Source of the DNA: Bacillota bacterium | GTDB lineage: Bacteria > Bacillota > Bacilli > Alicyclobacillales > SLC66 | Direction of reading: 5' to 3' | NCBI GenBank assembly: GCA_021821225.1 | Contig: JAKACR010000046.1 | Span: forward strand, 1 to 13,760 | DNA: 13,760 bases | Part shown: piece by piece, positions 1 to 9,405 of the stretch | How the letters are laid out: each line of letters starts with the position of its first letter | Numbering within the stretch: position 1 is the stretch's first letter | Notes under the pieces: model-generated | Databases searched by the model: none | What the model saw: the letters and a program-made list of their open reading frames with translations, nothing else | Told to the model about the DNA's origin: nothing | Program-made: the position numbers and the translations under genes

Positions 1-28
1 CACGGCGTCCCGGTGGGAGGAGCGCGGC

Positions 29-511
29 TTGAAAATCGGCGTTGTGATGGGGAGCAAGTCGGATTTTGAAACGATGCGCCACTGTGTCGATCTATTGCGG
101 GAATTCGACGTGCCGTTTGAGGCGGAAATCGTGTCGGCGCACCGGACGCCGCAGAGACTTTACGAGTACGCTCGGACAGCCAGGGAGCGCGGACTCGCGG
201 CCATCATAGCCGGGGCGGGCGGCGCCGCGCACCTGCCAGGCATGCTGGCCGCGCTGACCCCGGTGCCCGTGATCGGAGTGCCCGTGCAGTCAAAGGCGTT
301 GAACGGCCTGGACAGCCTGCTCTCCATCGTGCAGATGCCCGCCGGCGTGCCGGTGGCGACAGTGGCCATCGGTCAGGCGGGCGCCAAAAACGCGGCGCTG
401 CTCGCCGTCGCCCTGCTCGCCGTGCATGACGGGGAACTGGCGCGCCGCCTGGATGAATTTCGCGCCCGGCAGACGGCTGCGGTGGCGCAGGACGGGCTCG
501 GGGAGCAGTGA
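29..511 (+). CDS. purE: PurE, N5-carboxyaminoimidazole ribonucleotide mutase
   Basis: Converts N5-CAIR to CAIR in cytoplasmic de novo purine synthesis, using the product of PurK, encoded next. The 160-residue protein has the bacterial class I PurE layout: the N-terminal phosphate/nucleotide loop GSKSD (residues 8-12), the SAHRTP motif with the catalytic-type His38, and the glycine-rich [12 protein letters not shown] segment (61-72). Length is normal for the class (about 160-170). The start is a TTG at 29, chosen because GGGAGGAG at 15-22 is well placed before it and because [12 protein letters not shown] is the usual N-terminus. The pairing with purK supports the two-step N5-CAIR route rather than a class II PurE. 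No promoter is visible in the 28 bases before it, so the gene may belong to a transcript that begins outside the window. Confidence 0.97.
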   Translation: MKIGVVMGSKSDFETMRHCVDLLREFDVPFEAEIVSAHRTPQRLYEYARTARERGLAAIIAGAGGAAHLPGMLAALTPVPVIGVPVQSKALNGLDSLLSIVQMPAGVPVATVAIGQAGAKNAALLAVALLAVHDGELARRLDEFRARQTAAVAQDGLGEQ

Positions 512-582
512 TAAAGTCCCGCGATGCAGGCGCAACGGTTCCATATATGAAGCGGACAACCTTACATGGATGTGGAAATGGA

Positions 583-1758
583 ATGCGGGACGTGAAGGCG
601 GTTATAGGGATCTTGGGCGACGGTCAGTTGGCCCAGATGACGTGTCTGGCTGGCAGGGAACTCGGCCATGAGATGCACGTGTACGCATCCGATGCGCAGA
701 ATCCCGGAGCGCTTGTCGCGGACAGGGTGTGGCTGGGATCGCTTGCGGATGAGCGGCTCATTCGGGAGTTCGCCTCGGCGGTGGATGTCGTGACGTACGA
801 TACGGAACTTCTGCCGATCGCGGGTGTCCGGCTTGCCGCGCGGTACGCGCGCGCGTGTCCGCGGCCGGATATCCTGTGGATCGCGCAAAACCGCATTCGC
901 GAGCGTGCGTTTCTCCGCGGCATCGGAACGCCGATGCCGCGTGTCGCCGCTGTGCGCACAGAGCGGGAACTGGCGGCCGCCGTCGCGGATGTCGGCGTGC
1001 CGGCGGTGCTAAAGACGGCCGAACAGGGGTACGACGGCAAGGGGCAGGTGCGGATCGACCGGTCTGCGGATGCGGCGGCGGCCTGGAATGCGTTGGCGTC
1101 TGTTCCGTGTGTGTTGGAGGAGTGGATCGAGCTGCGCGCGGAATGCTCGGTCATCGTCGCCGGCGCCATGGATGGTTCCATCGTCTCCTATCCGGTCGTG
1201 GACAATGTGCACAGGAATCACATCCTGCACCAATCGAGCGTTCCCTCCGTCCTGCCCGAAGAGACGCGGCGCGCCGCCGTGCGGGTGGCGGAGCGGATCG
1301 CGCGTGAACTGCGGCTGGTCGGGCTGCTCGCCGTGGAGATGTTTTACACCGCAGACGGGCGCATCCTGGTCAATGAACTGGCGCCGCGGCCGCACAATTC
1401 CGGGCACCACACGCAATTGTCGGCGGCTACCAGCCAGTTTGCGCAGTTGTGCCGCGCGATTGCCGGAGAACCGCTCGGCGGTGTGGCGCAGCGCCCCGCC
1501 GTGATGGTCAATCTGCTCGGCGACGTGTTTTCGGACGATGAAGAACCGGTTTATCGCCATATCGGTTTTTTGCCGGGGCAAGACGAGCGTGCCGGAGTCT
1601 ACTTCTACGGGAAGCAGGAGGCGCGGCCTGGCCGCAAGATGGGCCATATCATCGCGACCGGAGCGACGCGGGCCGGTGCCGAAGAACGCGCATTGACCCT
1701 GTACGCGCAGTATGCGGGAGCGACTCTGCGACGGCATTCCAATAATCAACAACAGTGA
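583..1758 (+). CDS. purK: PurK, N5-carboxyaminoimidazole ribonucleotide synthase
   Basis: ATP-grasp enzyme that carboxylates AIR with bicarbonate and ATP to give N5-CAIR, the substrate of PurE. Visible motifs, numbered from ATG 583: the N-terminal GILGDGQL loop, GYDGKGQ (149-155) in the ATP-grasp domain, an EEW hinge, and the PurK signature ELAPRPHNSGHH (265-276) followed by TSQFAQLCRAI. The reading frame is open back to a GTG at 508 that overlaps the purE stop, with another ATG at 547. Neither has a convincing Shine-Dalgarno, and both would add an unusual N-terminal tail, so I place the start at 583 (391 residues). GTG 592 is also possible. The second Gly of the usual GGGQL loop is Asp here; that position varies in the family. 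The stop overlaps the region just before pcrA. Confidence 0.94.
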   Translation: MRDVKAVIGILGDGQLAQMTCLAGRELGHEMHVYASDAQNPGALVADRVWLGSLADERLIREFASAVDVVTYDTELLPIAGVRLAARYARACPRPDILWIAQNRIRERAFLRGIGTPMPRVAAVRTERELAAAVADVGVPAVLKTAEQGYDGKGQVRIDRSADAAAAWNALASVPCVLEEWIELRAECSVIVAGAMDGSIVSYPVVDNVHRNHILHQSSVPSVLPEETRRAAVRVAERIARELRLVGLLAVEMFYTADGRILVNELAPRPHNSGHHTQLSAATSQFAQLCRAIAGEPLGGVAQRPAVMVNLLGDVFSDDEEPVYRHIGFLPGQDERAGVYFYGKQEARPGRKMGHIIATGATRAGAEERALTLYAQYAGATLRRHSNNQQQ

Positions 1759-1772
1759 AGGCGGGGGTTGGC

Positions 1773-4019
1773 GTGGCCATTGACCGCAGTGAACACGATC
1801 TGCTGCAGGACCTGAATCCAGAGCAGCGGGAGGCCGTCCTCACGACGGAAGGGCCGCTGCTGGTGGTTGCGGGGGCCGGAAGCGGGAAGACGAGCGTGCT
1901 GACGCGCCGCATCGCCTATCTGCTCGTGCACGAGGGCGTGCCTCCGTGGAGCGTGCTGGCCATCACGTTCACCAACAAGGCGGCGCGCGAGATGCGCGAG
2001 CGTGTGGAGCGGTTTGTCGGACCGGCGTCCACCGATATCTGGGTGTCAACCTTCCACGCGATGTGCGTGCGCATATTGCGGCGGGACATTGAGAAGCTCG
2101 GCTATGCGAGCCATTTTACGATTCTGGACAGCGCCGACCAACAGGTGGTGATGAAGCGGACGCTCGATGAGCTGGATTACGACACGCGCAAGTTCGACCC
2201 GCGGGCCATGCTGGCCGGCGTCAGCCGCCACAAAAACATGTTGGTCACTCCCGTGCAGGCTCGCCAGAGGGCGGACAGCCTCGTCGCCGAGGTGGTTGCG
2301 GCGGCGTACGAACGGTATCAGGAAAAACTGCGCGGCAACAATGCGCTGGATTTTGACGATCTGATCATGAAGACCGTGGAGTTGTTGCAGACTGACGAGG
2401 AGATTCGCGAGTTCTACCGCCGCAAGTTTCAGCACGTGCTGGTCGACGAGTACCAGGACACCAACCACAGCCAGTACCGACTTGTTCGTCTGATTGCCGA
2501 CGGGTATCAGAATCTATGCGTGGTGGGAGACTCAGACCAGTCGATCTATCGCTGGCGCGGCGCGGACATCGCCAACATCCTGTCGTTTGAGCGGGATTAC
2601 CCTGCGGCGCGCGTGATCAAGCTGGAGCAGAACTACCGTTCGACCAAGGCGATCCTGCGCGCCGCGAACGGCGTGATCCAGAATAACCGGGGACGGCCCG
2701 ACAAGACGCTCTGGACGGACAACAGCGACGGCTCGCTGGTGTTGTTCGCGCGCCTTTACGATGAGCGGGACGAAGCGCGCTTTATCGTCGAAGAAGCCAT
2801 GCGCAGGCGGGATGAGGAGCGTGTGCGACTGTCGGACATTGCGGTGCTCTACCGCACAAACGCCCAATCGCGCGTGATTGAGGAGGCGTGCATGAAAGCG
2901 GGCGTGCCGTACCGCGTGTTCGGCGGCATCCGGTTTTATGAGCGCAAGGAGATCAAAGACGTGCTGGCCTACCTGCGGCTTGTCGCGAATCCGGACGACG
3001 ACATGGCGTTGGAGCGGGTGATCAATGTCCCGAAGCGGGGCATCGGCGAGGGGACGCTGGCTCGCGTACGCGAATATGCCGACGCGCACGGGCTGTCGCT
3101 GTTCGCCGCCATGCGGGAGCACGAAATGCTCGGGCTGTCGGTCCGTTTCACGGAACAGTTCGACCGCTTCACGACGCTTGTCCGCCAATGGGCCGCGATG
3201 CAGGAGTATCTGACGGTGACCGAACTGGTTGGGGAGGTCCTGCAACAGAGCGGTTACCGGGAGATGCTGAAGCAGGAGAATACGATCGAAGCGCAGGCGC
3301 GCCTGGAGAACGTGGACGAGTTGTTGTCCGTGACGCGGGAGTTTGACCAGCGGGAAACAGGCGGCGGGCTGCTCGAATTTCTCTCGGATGTCACGCTCGT
3401 CGCGGACGCCGACCAGCAGGGCGGCGCGGGCGACGGACTGGTGTTGATGACGCTGCACAGCGCAAAAGGGCTGGAATTTCCGATTGTCTTCCTGCCTGCG
3501 CTGGAGGAGGGGGTATTTCCCCATTCGCGTACGTTCGACGACCCCGACGAACTGGAGGAAGAGCGGCGCCTGTGTTACGTCGGCATCACGAGGGCGCGCA
3601 GGGAGTTGTACCTGTCCTGCGCCGCTTCCCGCACGTTGTACGGCTATTCGCGCAGCAATGCCCCCTCGCGCTTTCTCAAAGAAATTCCGCCGGATGTCCT
3701 GCGGGAGTGGGAGCGGCCCAGAAGCGGGGCGGCCGGCGGCTCAGGGACAGGTCGCGGCGCTGCCGCCGGCAGGATGCACGGCGGCAGGGGGCAGGACGAA
3801 GGGCTGGGCCAGCTTCAGGTTCCGGCAAACTTCGGCGCGGATCCCACGATCGACTGGCAGATCGGCGATGAGGTCGAGCACCGCAAGTGGGGGACCGGCA
3901 TTGTGCGGCAAAAAGACGGAGCGGGGGACGATTGTGAAGTGACGGTCGAGTTTGCCGCTCCGATCGGGCTGCGCCGTCTCATGGTCCGGTTTGCGCCCAT
4001 CCGGAAAGCGCAGGAGTGA
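1773..4019 (+). CDS. pcrA: PcrA, ATP-dependent 3'-5' DNA helicase (UvrD/Rep family)
   Basis: Essential SF1A helicase of Gram-positive bacteria. It unwinds DNA in repair and rolling-circle replication, strips RecA, and contacts RNA polymerase. Motifs numbered from GTG 1773: Walker A GAGSGKT (34-40), ITFTNKAAREM (motif Ia), VDEYQDT (224-230, motif II), GDSDQSIYRWRGAD (motif III), QNYRST (motif IV), TLHSAKGLEFP (motif V) and YVGITRAR (motif VI). The C-terminus has a Gly/Arg-rich linker (about 640-690) and then a Tudor-like fold (about 693-745) with the KWGTG core, as in the RNA polymerase-binding tail of B. subtilis PcrA. I chose GTG 1773 because AAGGCGG (1758-1764) lies 8 bases before it. The upstream GTG 1755, which overlaps the purK stop, has no such site. 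At 748 residues it is close to B. subtilis PcrA. Confidence 0.97.
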   Translation: MAIDRSEHDLLQDLNPEQREAVLTTEGPLLVVAGAGSGKTSVLTRRIAYLLVHEGVPPWSVLAITFTNKAAREMRERVERFVGPASTDIWVSTFHAMCVRILRRDIEKLGYASHFTILDSADQQVVMKRTLDELDYDTRKFDPRAMLAGVSRHKNMLVTPVQARQRADSLVAEVVAAAYERYQEKLRGNNALDFDDLIMKTVELLQTDEEIREFYRRKFQHVLVDEYQDTNHSQYRLVRLIADGYQNLCVVGDSDQSIYRWRGADIANILSFERDYPAARVIKLEQNYRSTKAILRAANGVIQNNRGRPDKTLWTDNSDGSLVLFARLYDERDEARFIVEEAMRRRDEERVRLSDIAVLYRTNAQSRVIEEACMKAGVPYRVFGGIRFYERKEIKDVLAYLRLVANPDDDMALERVINVPKRGIGEGTLARVREYADAHGLSLFAAMREHEMLGLSVRFTEQFDRFTTLVRQWAAMQEYLTVTELVGEVLQQSGYREMLKQENTIEAQARLENVDELLSVTREFDQRETGGGLLEFLSDVTLVADADQQGGAGDGLVLMTLHSAKGLEFPIVFLPALEEGVFPHSRTFDDPDELEEERRLCYVGITRARRELYLSCAASRTLYGYSRSNAPSRFLKEIPPDVLREWERPRSGAAGGSGTGRGAAAGRMHGGRGQDEGLGQLQVPANFGADPTIDWQIGDEVEHRKWGTGIVRQKDGAGDDCEVTVEFAAPIGLRRLMVRFAPIRKAQE

Positions 4020-6116
<2,097 letters not shown>

Positions 6117-6146
6117 GGGGTTGTTCAAAAAGTAAAGTTTGCTGAG

Positions 6147-6220
6147 TCACCATCATGTCCTTTGCTCGTCGCGAGTTCCGCGAAGCGGTGTCTGAGCAGG
6201 TGCAAAGGGCATGATGGTGA
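6147..6220. repeat. Long palindromic intergenic repeat, copy A
   Basis: 6147-6165 pairs with 6202-6220: 19 base pairs with one G-T, enclosing a 36-base loop. The loop can itself fold: TCGCG at 6169-6173 pairs with CGCGA at 6179-6183, or CCGC at 6178-6181 with GCGG at 6185-6188. The core (6158-6209) recurs in the dgkB-rlmCD spacer: a 20-base block (6158-6177) is identical to 11803-11822, then three shorter identical blocks follow in the same order. It lies between the converging ligA and 46-codon genes, where a bidirectional terminator would be useful. No T-run follows directly on the + strand, however. It is probably a REP- or MITE-like element or a structured RNA module. I do not recognise the family. 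Confidence 0.85.
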
Positions 6221-6234
6221 TTGGCACAAGCCTT

Positions 6235-6375
6235 TCAGGAGCGGCCCCTGATAAATTCACCGACATTCTGTTTGTAGCGGCGCTTCACGCGGATGAAGTG
6301 AAAACGTGCTGAATACCGTCCCAGGGAGAACGTGACAGGCGCGATGATAACACATGCGGCAGCCCACCAGTCCAT
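6235..6375 (-). CDS. Small 46-residue putative membrane protein, unknown function
   Basis: A complete - strand frame begins with ATG at 6375-6373 and ends with TGA at 6237-6235. Just upstream on that strand AAAGGGAG, continuing into TGATC, sits 8 bases before the ATG, a near-ideal Bacilli ribosome binding site. The product starts MDWWAAACVIIAPVTFSLG: a Trp-rich N-terminus and one short hydrophobic helix (about 3-19). A basic segment follows (RVKRRYK, 29-35) and the end is FIRGRS. This suggests a single-pass, N-out/C-in membrane peptide whose basic tail lies in the cytoplasm. It is transcribed divergently from tagO and converges on ligA. I know no homologue and assign no function. A small regulator or partner of a membrane enzyme is conceivable but unproven. 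The main alternative is a chance ORF, which the ribosome binding site and typical codon use argue against. Confidence 0.62.
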   Translation of the reverse strand: MDWWAAACVIIAPVTFSLGRYSARFHFIRVKRRYKQNVGEFIRGRS

Positions 6376-6423
6376 GGCGATCACTCCCTTTCACGAAACC
6401 GGCTTAACAGGATCGTCATGTAT

Positions 6424-6455
6424 AACGTATGGCTCGTGTCATACCGTTAGAACGG
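6424..6455. promoter_or_regulatory. Two overlapping dyad symmetries in a divergent promoter region
   Basis: AACG-TATG at 6424-6431 faces CATACCGTT at 6440-6448, an inverted repeat with one extra base and an 8-base centre. The right arm then runs into a perfect 12-base palindrome, CCGTT-AG-AACGG at 6444-6455. Both lie 10-40 bases upstream of the tagO -35 element and about 50-80 bases from the start of the - strand small gene. This is a natural position for an operator or activator site. No regulator family is recognised, and the function is inference from position and symmetry. Confidence 0.4.
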
Positions 6456-6464
6456 GCTGGATTT

Positions 6465-6493
6465 TTGGGGTGTGGACCGCGGTTTGTTATACT
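6465..6493 (+). promoter_or_regulatory. SigA-type extended -10 promoter for tagO
   Basis: TTGGGG (6465-6470) serves as -35, followed by a 17-base spacer and TATACT (6488-6493) as -10. The -10 matches five of six consensus bases and is preceded by the extended TG-N element (6485-6487), which offsets the weak -35. Transcription would start near 6500, leaving a leader of about 38 bases with AGGGGG (6521-6526) ahead of the ATG at 6538. It is the best promoter match I found in the window and indicates that tagO starts its own transcript, separate from pcrA-ligA. Confidence 0.65.
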
Positions 6494-6537
6494 GAGACCG
6501 TTATGGGGCCAATCACGCTGAGGGGGACATCCGGCTT

Positions 6538-7488
6538 ATGCAATATGCTCTGGCGGGCGTATTCAGTTTCGTCCTCGTGTTTTTTTCCGTTCCCTATGTC
6601 CAAAAACTTGCTCTGCGCACAGGTTTTATGGATATACCGAACCAGCGGAAGATCCACAAAGACCCCATACCGCTTTTGGGCGGCCTGGCCATGTATGTGG
6701 GATTCGTTCTCACGGCGGCTCTGTTCACTCAGCGGACAGAGCAATTCTGGGGCGTCACGCTCGGAGGGTTCCTGATTTTCGCGATTGGAATCGTCGATGA
6801 TTTCTGCAAGACGAGGCGACGGGAACTGCCCGCCTGGCCCAAATTTGTCGTGCAACTGATCGCCGCCTCCATCCTTCCGCTGTTCGATGTCAGCATCCAG
6901 GGCATCCACGTCCCGTTTTTGCACGTCGGCTTTCTCGTTTTTCCCGGCTGGCTGCGCGTGGTCACCACCGTGGTGTGGGTGGTCGGGATCACCAATATGA
7001 TGAATTTTCTGGACGGTCTGGACGGTCTTGCGGCGGGCATCGCCGCAATATCTGCGACGACGTTGTTCCTGATCGCCCTTGTGAAGGCGCACGATGGAAT
7101 GGCGATGTTTTCCATCATTCTGATCGGCTGCGCGCTCGGCTTTCTGCGGCACAATTTCCATCCGGCGCGCATCTTCATGGGCGACGCCGGCGCGACTTTT
7201 CTCGGCTATGTGCTGGCGGCCATCGCGGTGGACGGCGCCTTCAAGTCGGCCACACTGGTCAGCGTGGTCATCCCCGTGCTGGCGCTCGGCGTGCCGATCA
7301 TGGACGCATTTTACGTGATCATTCGACGGTTCCGGGAGAATCGTCCGATCTATGTGGCGGATCGCGGTCATACATTTCATCACCTCATGAGTTCAGGACT
7401 GACGCAGAAGCAGACGGTCACCTTCCTGTACCTGCTCGGTATCTGTTTCTCGCTCGTGTCGATCGTCATCCTGCTGGTCAATCGTTAG
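6538..7488 (+). CDS. tagO: TagO/WecA-type undecaprenyl-phosphate sugar-1-phosphate transferase
   Basis: Integral membrane enzyme of the MraY/WecA/TagO superfamily. It transfers a HexNAc-1-phosphate (GlcNAc in TagO) from the UDP-sugar to undecaprenyl phosphate, the first step of wall teichoic acid or related glycopolymers. The 316 residues contain about ten hydrophobic segments. Family motifs: VDD (Asp87-Asp88) on a cytoplasmic loop, NFLDGLDGLAAG (from Asn156), FMGDAG with Asp216, and the C-terminal loop DRGHTFHHLM (275-284), which occupies the position of the HIHH carbohydrate-recognition motif. The absence of the MraY peptide-site pattern, together with NFLDGLDG, favours TagO/WecA over MraY. 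The start ATG 6538 follows AGGGGG by 11 bases, slightly long. The dedicated promoter and dyads just upstream suggest independent control. The exact sugar cannot be read from sequence. Confidence 0.9.
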   Translation: MQYALAGVFSFVLVFFSVPYVQKLALRTGFMDIPNQRKIHKDPIPLLGGLAMYVGFVLTAALFTQRTEQFWGVTLGGFLIFAIGIVDDFCKTRRRELPAWPKFVVQLIAASILPLFDVSIQGIHVPFLHVGFLVFPGWLRVVTTVVWVVGITNMMNFLDGLDGLAAGIAAISATTLFLIALVKAHDGMAMFSIILIGCALGFLRHNFHPARIFMGDAGATFLGYVLAAIAVDGAFKSATLVSVVIPVLALGVPIMDAFYVIIRRFRENRPIYVADRGHTFHHLMSSGLTQKQTVTFLYLLGICFSLVSIVILLVNR

Positions 7489-7529
7489 ACTCGCGATAGA
7501 AGACTCGCGGTCATTTTCAAGCAGACGGC

Positions 7530-7550
7530 CATCGTGTTGCGGTCACGATG
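7530..7550 (+). promoter_or_regulatory. Hairpin in the gatC leader
   Basis: CATCGTG (7530-7536) and CACGATG (7544-7550) form a perfect 7-base-pair stem with a 7-base loop, in the 95-base gap between tagO and gatC. No T-run follows, so it is not a standard terminator. It could be a weak attenuator, an RNA-stability structure or a dyad operator. The gap also holds a direct repeat of GACTCGCG at 7488-7495 and 7502-7509 just after the tagO stop. Confidence 0.35.
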
Positions 7551-7583
7551 CTTTGCGCGGATAAAAAGGAGAGAAGACGGGCG

Positions 7584-7874
7584 ATGAACCTCACGGAACA
7601 GGATGTGGAACACGTTGCGCGGCTGGCGCGGCTGATCGTGACGGAGGATGAGAAGCACACGCTGGCAGGTGAACTCGGGCGCATCCTGGAACATGCGGAC
7701 GAGTTGGGCGCGCTCGATCTGACGGGGGTTGCGCCGATGAGCCATGTGGGCGACAGGCAGACGGCGATGCGGCCCGATGAGCCTGCGCCGTCTCTGCCAC
7801 CTGAGATCACACTGGCAAACGCTCCGGACGCGGATGAACAACAGTTTCGCGTGCCGGCCGTTCTGGAGGGATAA
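7584..7874 (+). CDS. gatC: GatC, Asp-tRNA(Asn)/Glu-tRNA(Gln) amidotransferase subunit C
   Basis: Small, helical C subunit that wraps around GatA and GatB and is needed to assemble the amidotransferase. The N-terminus ([16 protein letters not shown]) and the [17 protein letters not shown] segment are characteristic of the family. With the ATG at 7584 it has 96 residues, the usual length. The frame is open to an earlier ATG at 7548, but that would add twelve charged residues and lies inside a hairpin arm. AAGGAG (7566-7571), 12 bases before 7584, is the ribosome binding site. gatA begins 4 bases after the stop, consistent with stoichiometric expression from one mRNA. Confidence 0.95.
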   Translation: MNLTEQDVEHVARLARLIVTEDEKHTLAGELGRILEHADELGALDLTGVAPMSHVGDRQTAMRPDEPAPSLPPEITLANAPDADEQQFRVPAVLEG

Positions 7875-7878
7875 CGCG

Positions 7879-9405
7879 GTGTTCGACATGTACAGCGGGT
7901 TGCGGGCGCTGCGCGACGCCCTGGATGAAGGGCGGACAAGCCCTGCGGAACTGTATGCGCAATGCCGCGCCGAGATTGCGCGGCAGGATAGCCATATACA
8001 GGCTTTTCTCACTGTGATAGACGATGATGAAAATACCGGCCGGCAGTTACGCGACGGCCGGCTTGGAAAGGCGCAAGCGGCTGACGATCTGCTGGATGGA
8101 CGGTCGGCTGATCCTGCGCGGCCGGGCGCCCTGGCGGGAATTCCGTATGCGGTGAAGGACAATCTGTGCACCGCCGGCGTCGCCACCACGTGCGCGAGCC
8201 GGATACTTGAAGGCTATGTCCCGCCGCACACGGCGACCGCCGTCCGCCGCCTGGCGCAGGCTGGGGGGCGGTTGCTCGGTAAGCTCAATATGGATGAATT
8301 TGCGATGGGATCGTCGACGGAAAATTCGGCGCGCTTCCCCACGCGCAATCCGTGGGACCTGCGACGAGTTCCCGGTGGTTCCAGCGGCGGCGCGGCGGCT
8401 GCGGTGGCGGCCGGCATGGCGGCGTACGCGCTCGGATCAGACACAGGCGGATCGATTCGCCAACCCGCCGCATTTTGCGGCGTAGTCGGTCTCAAGCCCA
8501 CGTACGGCCGAGTATCGCGCTACGGTCTCGTGGCGTTCGCGTCCTCGCTTGACCAAATCGGGCCGCTCACCCACTCGGTGGAGGACGCAGCGTTGGTGTT
8601 GCAGACCATCGCGGGGTACGATCCGCAGGACGGCACGTCCGCCAGGGTTGACGTGCCCGATTACAGCGGGGCGTTGACGGGTGATATCGCGGGGTTGCGC
8701 ATCGGCGTGGCGCGCGAGTATTTTGCCGAAGGCGTCGACGACGGCGTGCGGCGCAGGGTGGAGGAAGCGATCGCGTTTCTGGCGAAGCTCGGCGCGCATG
8801 TGCGTGAAGTGAGCCTGCCGCACACGCGCTACGCGCTGTCCACTTACTACCTGATCGCGCCGGCCGAGGCGTCGTCCAACCTGGCGCGCTACGACGGGGT
8901 GCGCTACGGCTACCGTACACAAAATTCGGATAACCTGATCGATATGTACAGCAGGACGCGCAGCGAGGGATTCGGGCCCGAGGTGAAGCGGCGCGTCCTG
9001 ATCGGAACGTACGCGCTGTCGAGCGGCTACTACGATGCGTACTATAAGCGAGCGCAGCAAGTGCGCACGCTGATCAGGCGGGACTTCGACGAGGTGTTTG
9101 CCGAGGTTGACGTGATCGTCTCTCCGACGACGCCGACCACCGCATTTCGCTTCGGCGAGAGGATGAACGACCCGCTCGCCATGTACGTCAGTGACATCTG
9201 TACCATTCCGGCCAATCTGGCTGGCCTGCCCGCCGTCAGTGTGCCGTGCGGGCTGGCCGACGGCCTGCCGGTCGGCCTGCAATTCATCGGGCGCATGTTT
9301 GACGAGCCGACGCTGTTGCGCGCGGCGCACGCTTATGAGCGGGCGGCAGGCCATGCGCCGCTGCGCCCGAAGAATCCGGCGGGGGTGACGGAACATGGCG
9401 TTTGA
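7879..9405 (+). CDS. gatA: GatA, amidotransferase glutaminase subunit (amidase signature family)
   Basis: Releases ammonia from glutamine and feeds it to GatB, which amidates Glu-tRNA(Gln) and/or Asp-tRNA(Asn). The amidase Ser-cisSer-Lys triad is visible as Lys93 (in AVKDN), Ser168 (in PGGSSGG) and Ser192 (in DTGGSIRQP). The intervals of 75 and 99 residues from the Lys agree with what I recall for Staphylococcus GatA. The SPTTPTTAF and [13 protein letters not shown] segments near the C-terminus are also typical. I place the start at GTG 7879 because GGAGGG (7865-7870) precedes it by 8 bases; the frame is open further upstream, inside gatC. The 508 residues slightly exceed the usual 485 or so, owing to a charged stretch around residues 55-85. 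The last 11 bases overlap gatB. Confidence 0.96.
   Translation: MFDMYSGLRALRDALDEGRTSPAELYAQCRAEIARQDSHIQAFLTVIDDDENTGRQLRDGRLGKAQAADDLLDGRSADPARPGALAGIPYAVKDNLCTAGVATTCASRILEGYVPPHTATAVRRLAQAGGRLLGKLNMDEFAMGSSTENSARFPTRNPWDLRRVPGGSSGGAAAAVAAGMAAYALGSDTGGSIRQPAAFCGVVGLKPTYGRVSRYGLVAFASSLDQIGPLTHSVEDAALVLQTIAGYDPQDGTSARVDVPDYSGALTGDIAGLRIGVAREYFAEGVDDGVRRRVEEAIAFLAKLGAHVREVSLPHTRYALSTYYLIAPAEASSNLARYDGVRYGYRTQNSDNLIDMYSRTRSEGFGPEVKRRVLIGTYALSSGYYDAYYKRAQQVRTLIRRDFDEVFAEVDVIVSPTTPTTAFRFGERMNDPLAMYVSDICTIPANLAGLPAVSVPCGLADGLPVGLQFIGRMFDEPTLLRAAHAYERAAGHAPLRPKNPAGVTEHGV

Noticed and set aside
508..582. Extended purK N-terminus from GTG 508 overlapping the purE stop
   Set aside because: The purine-rich stretch before it is only two bases away, too close, and the extra 25 residues have no counterpart in the PurK N-termini I know.
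6117..6133. GGGGTTGTTCAAAAAGT-like stretch after ligA, resembling an insertion-sequence end
   Set aside because: I found no matching inverted partner, target duplication or transposase frame in the window; one short end-like motif is not enough.
6332..6775. + strand frame of 147 codons crossing the tagO promoter and start
   Set aside because: It overlaps tagO in another frame, has no good ribosome binding site, and encodes no recognisable domain. The promoter and tagO start explain the region.
7537..7565. Promoter-like TTGCGG and GATAAA with a 17-base spacer before gatC
   Set aside because: Transcription would start at about 7572, after the gatC Shine-Dalgarno at 7566-7571, so the mRNA would lack its ribosome binding site.
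7744..7878. Extended gatA N-terminus reaching into gatC
   Set aside because: These 45 codons run out of frame through gatC and are Arg/Cys/Trp-rich. GTG 7879 has a well-placed GGAGGG and the family N-terminus.
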